Shown: one piece after another, positions 4,493 to 6,128 of the stretch
How positions within the stretch are numbered: position 1 is the first letter of the stretch
Layout: the number at the start of each line of letters is the position of its first letter
NCBI GenBank assembly: GCA_021199975.1
Contig: JAJQHF010000275.1
Span: forward strand, 1-6,128
Origin: Candidatus Gastranaerophilales bacterium
GTDB taxonomy: Bacteria; Cyanobacteriota; Vampirovibrionia; Gastranaerophilales; Gastranaerophilaceae
Direction: 5' to 3'
Length of the DNA stretch: 6,128 bases
Translations under genes and position numbers: made by a program
Notes under the pieces: generated by a model
What the model saw: only the letters and a program-made list of their open reading frames with translations
What the model was told of the DNA's origin: nothing
Database searches by the model: none

Positions 4493-6022
4493 ATGAAACA
4501 ACAAATAATAACTGTAATTAAGAATTTATTAAATAAGAAATCAACTGATGTTTTTATTCAAGAAAGTAAAACTACAGAATTAAAAAAAACATTAAATATA
4601 TTTGATTTGTTAATTTTAGGCATAAGCGCCGTGGTAGGAACAGGTATTTTTACCATAATAGGGAGTGCTATAACAGGCGGAGCGGGAGGCGTCGGAGCGG
4701 GAACCGCAGTTATAATTTCAATGCTTTTTGCGGCACTTGCAAGTTTGTTTTCGGCATTGTCATACTCTGAAATTGCGGCAATGATACCGGTGGCGGGAAG
4801 CGCATATACTTTTACCTACGCAGCTATGGGTGAATTTATGGCTTGGATGGTCGGCTGGATTTTAATGCTTGAGTATGCAATAGGCAATATCACGGTAGCT
4901 ACGGCATGGACGGGATATCTTTGCCAATTGTTGAAAGGTTTTAAACATATTCTTCCCGAATTTATTATAAATTTCCCGATATGGCTGAGAAATGATTTTC
5001 GTACAATCTATGCACTATGTGAAAAATACGGTTGGGATGTGCATGATAAAATGCCGTTCATTCAACTTCCCTTTGGTATTGAAATGCCTTTTGCCGTTAA
5101 CTTACCTGCAATGTTTATAGTTTTTGTACTTACAGTTCTTTTAATTAAAGGAATAAAAGAATCGACAAGAGCCGCAACTATAATGGTATTTGTAAATCTT
5201 ACGATAATTGTATCATTTATAATATTCGGTTCAAAATATGTTGCGCCTGAAAATTGGGTTCCTTTTGCGCCAAACGGAATAGAAGGTATTTTAGCAGGTA
5301 CTTTTATAATATTTTATGCTTATATAGGATTTGATGCTGTATCTACGGCGGCTGAGGAAACTAAAAATCCGCAAAGGGACTTGCCATTAGCAATTATAGG
5401 AACTCTTTTACTTTGTACAATACTATATATCTGTGTTGCACTGGTTTTAACAGGAATAGTTCCGTTAAACAATATTGATACACAGGCGCCTTTAGCTCAT
5501 GCAATGCATACGATAGGTAAAAATTGGTATGCAGGTGCTATATCAGTCGGTGCTTTATGTGCATTAACTTCTGTTCTTTTGGTCTTTCAGCTTGGAACAA
5601 CAAGAATTTTTTATTCTATAGCAAGAGATAATTTTTTACCGAAAAACATTATGAAAATTCATCCTAAATTTAAAACACCTCATATAATCACGTGGATTTC
5701 AGGTTTAATTGTCATAATAGGTTCATTATTTATGGATTTAAACATATCTGCTGAATTGTGTAATTACGGCACTTTTACATCTTTCATTATAATATGTATA
5801 GAGGTTTTGATATTAAGGAAAACGGAACCGAACAGATATAGACCCTTTAAAGTGCCGTTTTGTCCCTTTTTTCCGGTTTTTGGCATATTGCTATGCAGCT
5901 GCTTTATGATATATAAGGGCTTATCAGGCGGCGACTCCTCTTTATATTTTCTTTTGTGGATAGGCATAGGGCTTGCAATATATATATTTTACGGATATAA
6001 AAACAAAAGAATTAATGAGTAG
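4493..6022 (+). CDS. APC-superfamily amino-acid permease (cationic amino acid transporter-like)
   Basis: The 509-residue protein is an inner-membrane amino-acid transporter of the APC superfamily, closest in pattern to the CAT/YfnA group. A cytoplasmic N-terminus (ELKKTLNIFDLLILG) leads into TM1 with the unwound substrate motif VVGTGIF (47-53). TM6 and the following loop carry YAYIGFDAVSTAAEETKNPQRDLP (275-298), a hallmark of this group. I count about 12 hydrophobic segments, starting near 36, 68, 112, 200, 227, 263, 298, 347, 396, 421, 456 and 484. RPFKVPFCPFFPVFG before TM11 is also typical. A hydrophilic loop of about 54 residues (146-199), with several charged and aromatic residues, separates TM3 from TM4. 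Substrate cannot be fixed from sequence, and the transport mode (proton symport or exchange) is inferred from the family. No Shine-Dalgarno is visible; the start is supported by the normal N-terminal length. Confidence 0.92.
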   Translation: MKQQIITVIKNLLNKKSTDVFIQESKTTELKKTLNIFDLLILGISAVVGTGIFTIIGSAITGGAGGVGAGTAVIISMLFAALASLFSALSYSEIAAMIPVAGSAYTFTYAAMGEFMAWMVGWILMLEYAIGNITVATAWTGYLCQLLKGFKHILPEFIINFPIWLRNDFRTIYALCEKYGWDVHDKMPFIQLPFGIEMPFAVNLPAMFIVFVLTVLLIKGIKESTRAATIMVFVNLTIIVSFIIFGSKYVAPENWVPFAPNGIEGILAGTFIIFYAYIGFDAVSTAAEETKNPQRDLPLAIIGTLLLCTILYICVALVLTGIVPLNNIDTQAPLAHAMHTIGKNWYAGAISVGALCALTSVLLVFQLGTTRIFYSIARDNFLPKNIMKIHPKFKTPHIITWISGLIVIIGSLFMDLNISAELCNYGTFTSFIIICIEVLILRKTEPNRYRPFKVPFCPFFPVFGILLCSCFMIYKGLSGGDSSLYFLLWIGIGLAIYIFYGYKNKRINE

Positions 6023-6029
6023 TCTTTAA

Positions 6030-6059
6030 AAGAAAGCTTAATAGTTCTTAATTTTTTTT
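6030..6059 (+). terminator. Weak candidate intrinsic terminator after the permease gene
   Basis: Eight bases past the TAG stop, AAGAA (6030-6034) can pair with TTCTT (6045-6049) across a 10-base loop, followed by AA and a run of eight T. The T-run is good but the stem is short and AT-rich, so termination here is plausible rather than clear. Confidence 0.4.
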
Positions 6060-6117
6060 AGCATTTATGGCAATTATTCATAATTACCTTTTTTTATGTA
6101 GAAAAAAATGGAATGTA

Positions 6118-6123
6118 TATAAT
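6118..6123 (+). promoter_or_regulatory. Possible -10 hexamer at the window edge
   Basis: TATAAT stands near the right edge, preceded by TG two bases upstream, close to but not exactly an extended -10. It could serve a gene beyond the window. The stretch 6060-6117 before it is AT-rich and shows only a short palindrome (AATTAT-TC-ATAATT, 6072-6085). A chance match is likely in such sequence. Confidence 0.2.
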
Positions 6124-6128
6124 GGAAT

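Noticed and set aside
5764..5967. Minus-strand open frame of 67 codons inside the permease gene
   Set aside because: It is antisense to the conserved TM10-TM12 coding region, with no start signal or recognisable family.
3333..6022. Glycosyltransferase plus permease as a dedicated export or envelope-modification system
   Set aside because: The permease carries clear amino-acid transporter motifs rather than flippase features, and no further polysaccharide genes are present. Adjacency alone does not support a joint system.
6072..6085. AATTAT-TC-ATAATT palindrome downstream of the permease gene as an operator or terminator
   Set aside because: It is a six-base, all-AT palindrome with a 2-base centre in a strongly AT-rich region, easily expected by chance and too weak for a hairpin.
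6067..6128. ATG at 6067 opening a frame (MAIIHNYLFLCRKKW...) that stays open to the window edge
   Set aside because: Only about 20 codons are visible, with no Shine-Dalgarno, and it starts just after a probable terminator T-run in AT-rich sequence. It cannot be supported as a gene from this window.

Overview
The window is a low-GC bacterial chromosome segment made of ordinary core genes. It shows no mobile element, CRISPR array, tRNA or rRNA. The AT-rich base composition, a rimP-nusA pair, a Mini-ribonuclease III and many starts without a clear Shine-Dalgarno suggest a low-GC relative of Cyanobacteria (the gut Gastranaerophilales/'Melainabacteria' type) or a low-GC Firmicute. This placement is an inference from composition and gene families and is not secure.

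Layout. Positions 2-88 hold the last 28 codons of a plus-strand, probably membrane, protein. It converges on nusA, and a perfect 13-bp hairpin (105-134) between them looks like a bidirectional terminator. On the minus strand, rimP (ribosome maturation factor) and nusA (transcription elongation/termination factor) form a two-gene operon with an 11-bp gap, and the nusA Shine-Dalgarno overlaps the rimP stop codon. The usual partners ylxR and infB do not follow. The rimP leader contains a minus-strand hairpin with a U-tract (1981-2013). It looks like an intrinsic terminator and is a plausible attenuator. The likely rimP start is a TTG at 1946 behind a strong Shine-Dalgarno, not the upstream ATG at 2024, which would place the hairpin inside the gene.

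Divergent from rimP is a plus-strand HD-superfamily phosphohydrolase (2113-2919) of uncharacterised role. Its stop codon overlaps by 6 bp the 3' end of the convergent mrnC gene (Mini-RNase III, 23S rRNA maturation, 2914-3294), with no terminator visible between them. A 38-bp spacer separates mrnC from a divergent GT4-type glycosyltransferase (3333-4445). After 47 bp comes a 12-TM APC-superfamily amino-acid permease (4493-6022), followed by a weak hairpin with an 8-T run and about 70 bp of AT-rich, apparently non-coding sequence.

Three of the genes (rimP, nusA, mrnC) belong to ribosome biogenesis and RNA metabolism. The HD hydrolase, glycosyltransferase and permease have no evident functional link to them. 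I see no novel multi-gene system. The most interesting signals are regulatory: the terminator in the rimP-nusA leader, the overlapping convergent 3' ends of the HD gene and mrnC, and symmetric -10-like octamers in the divergent intergenic region.
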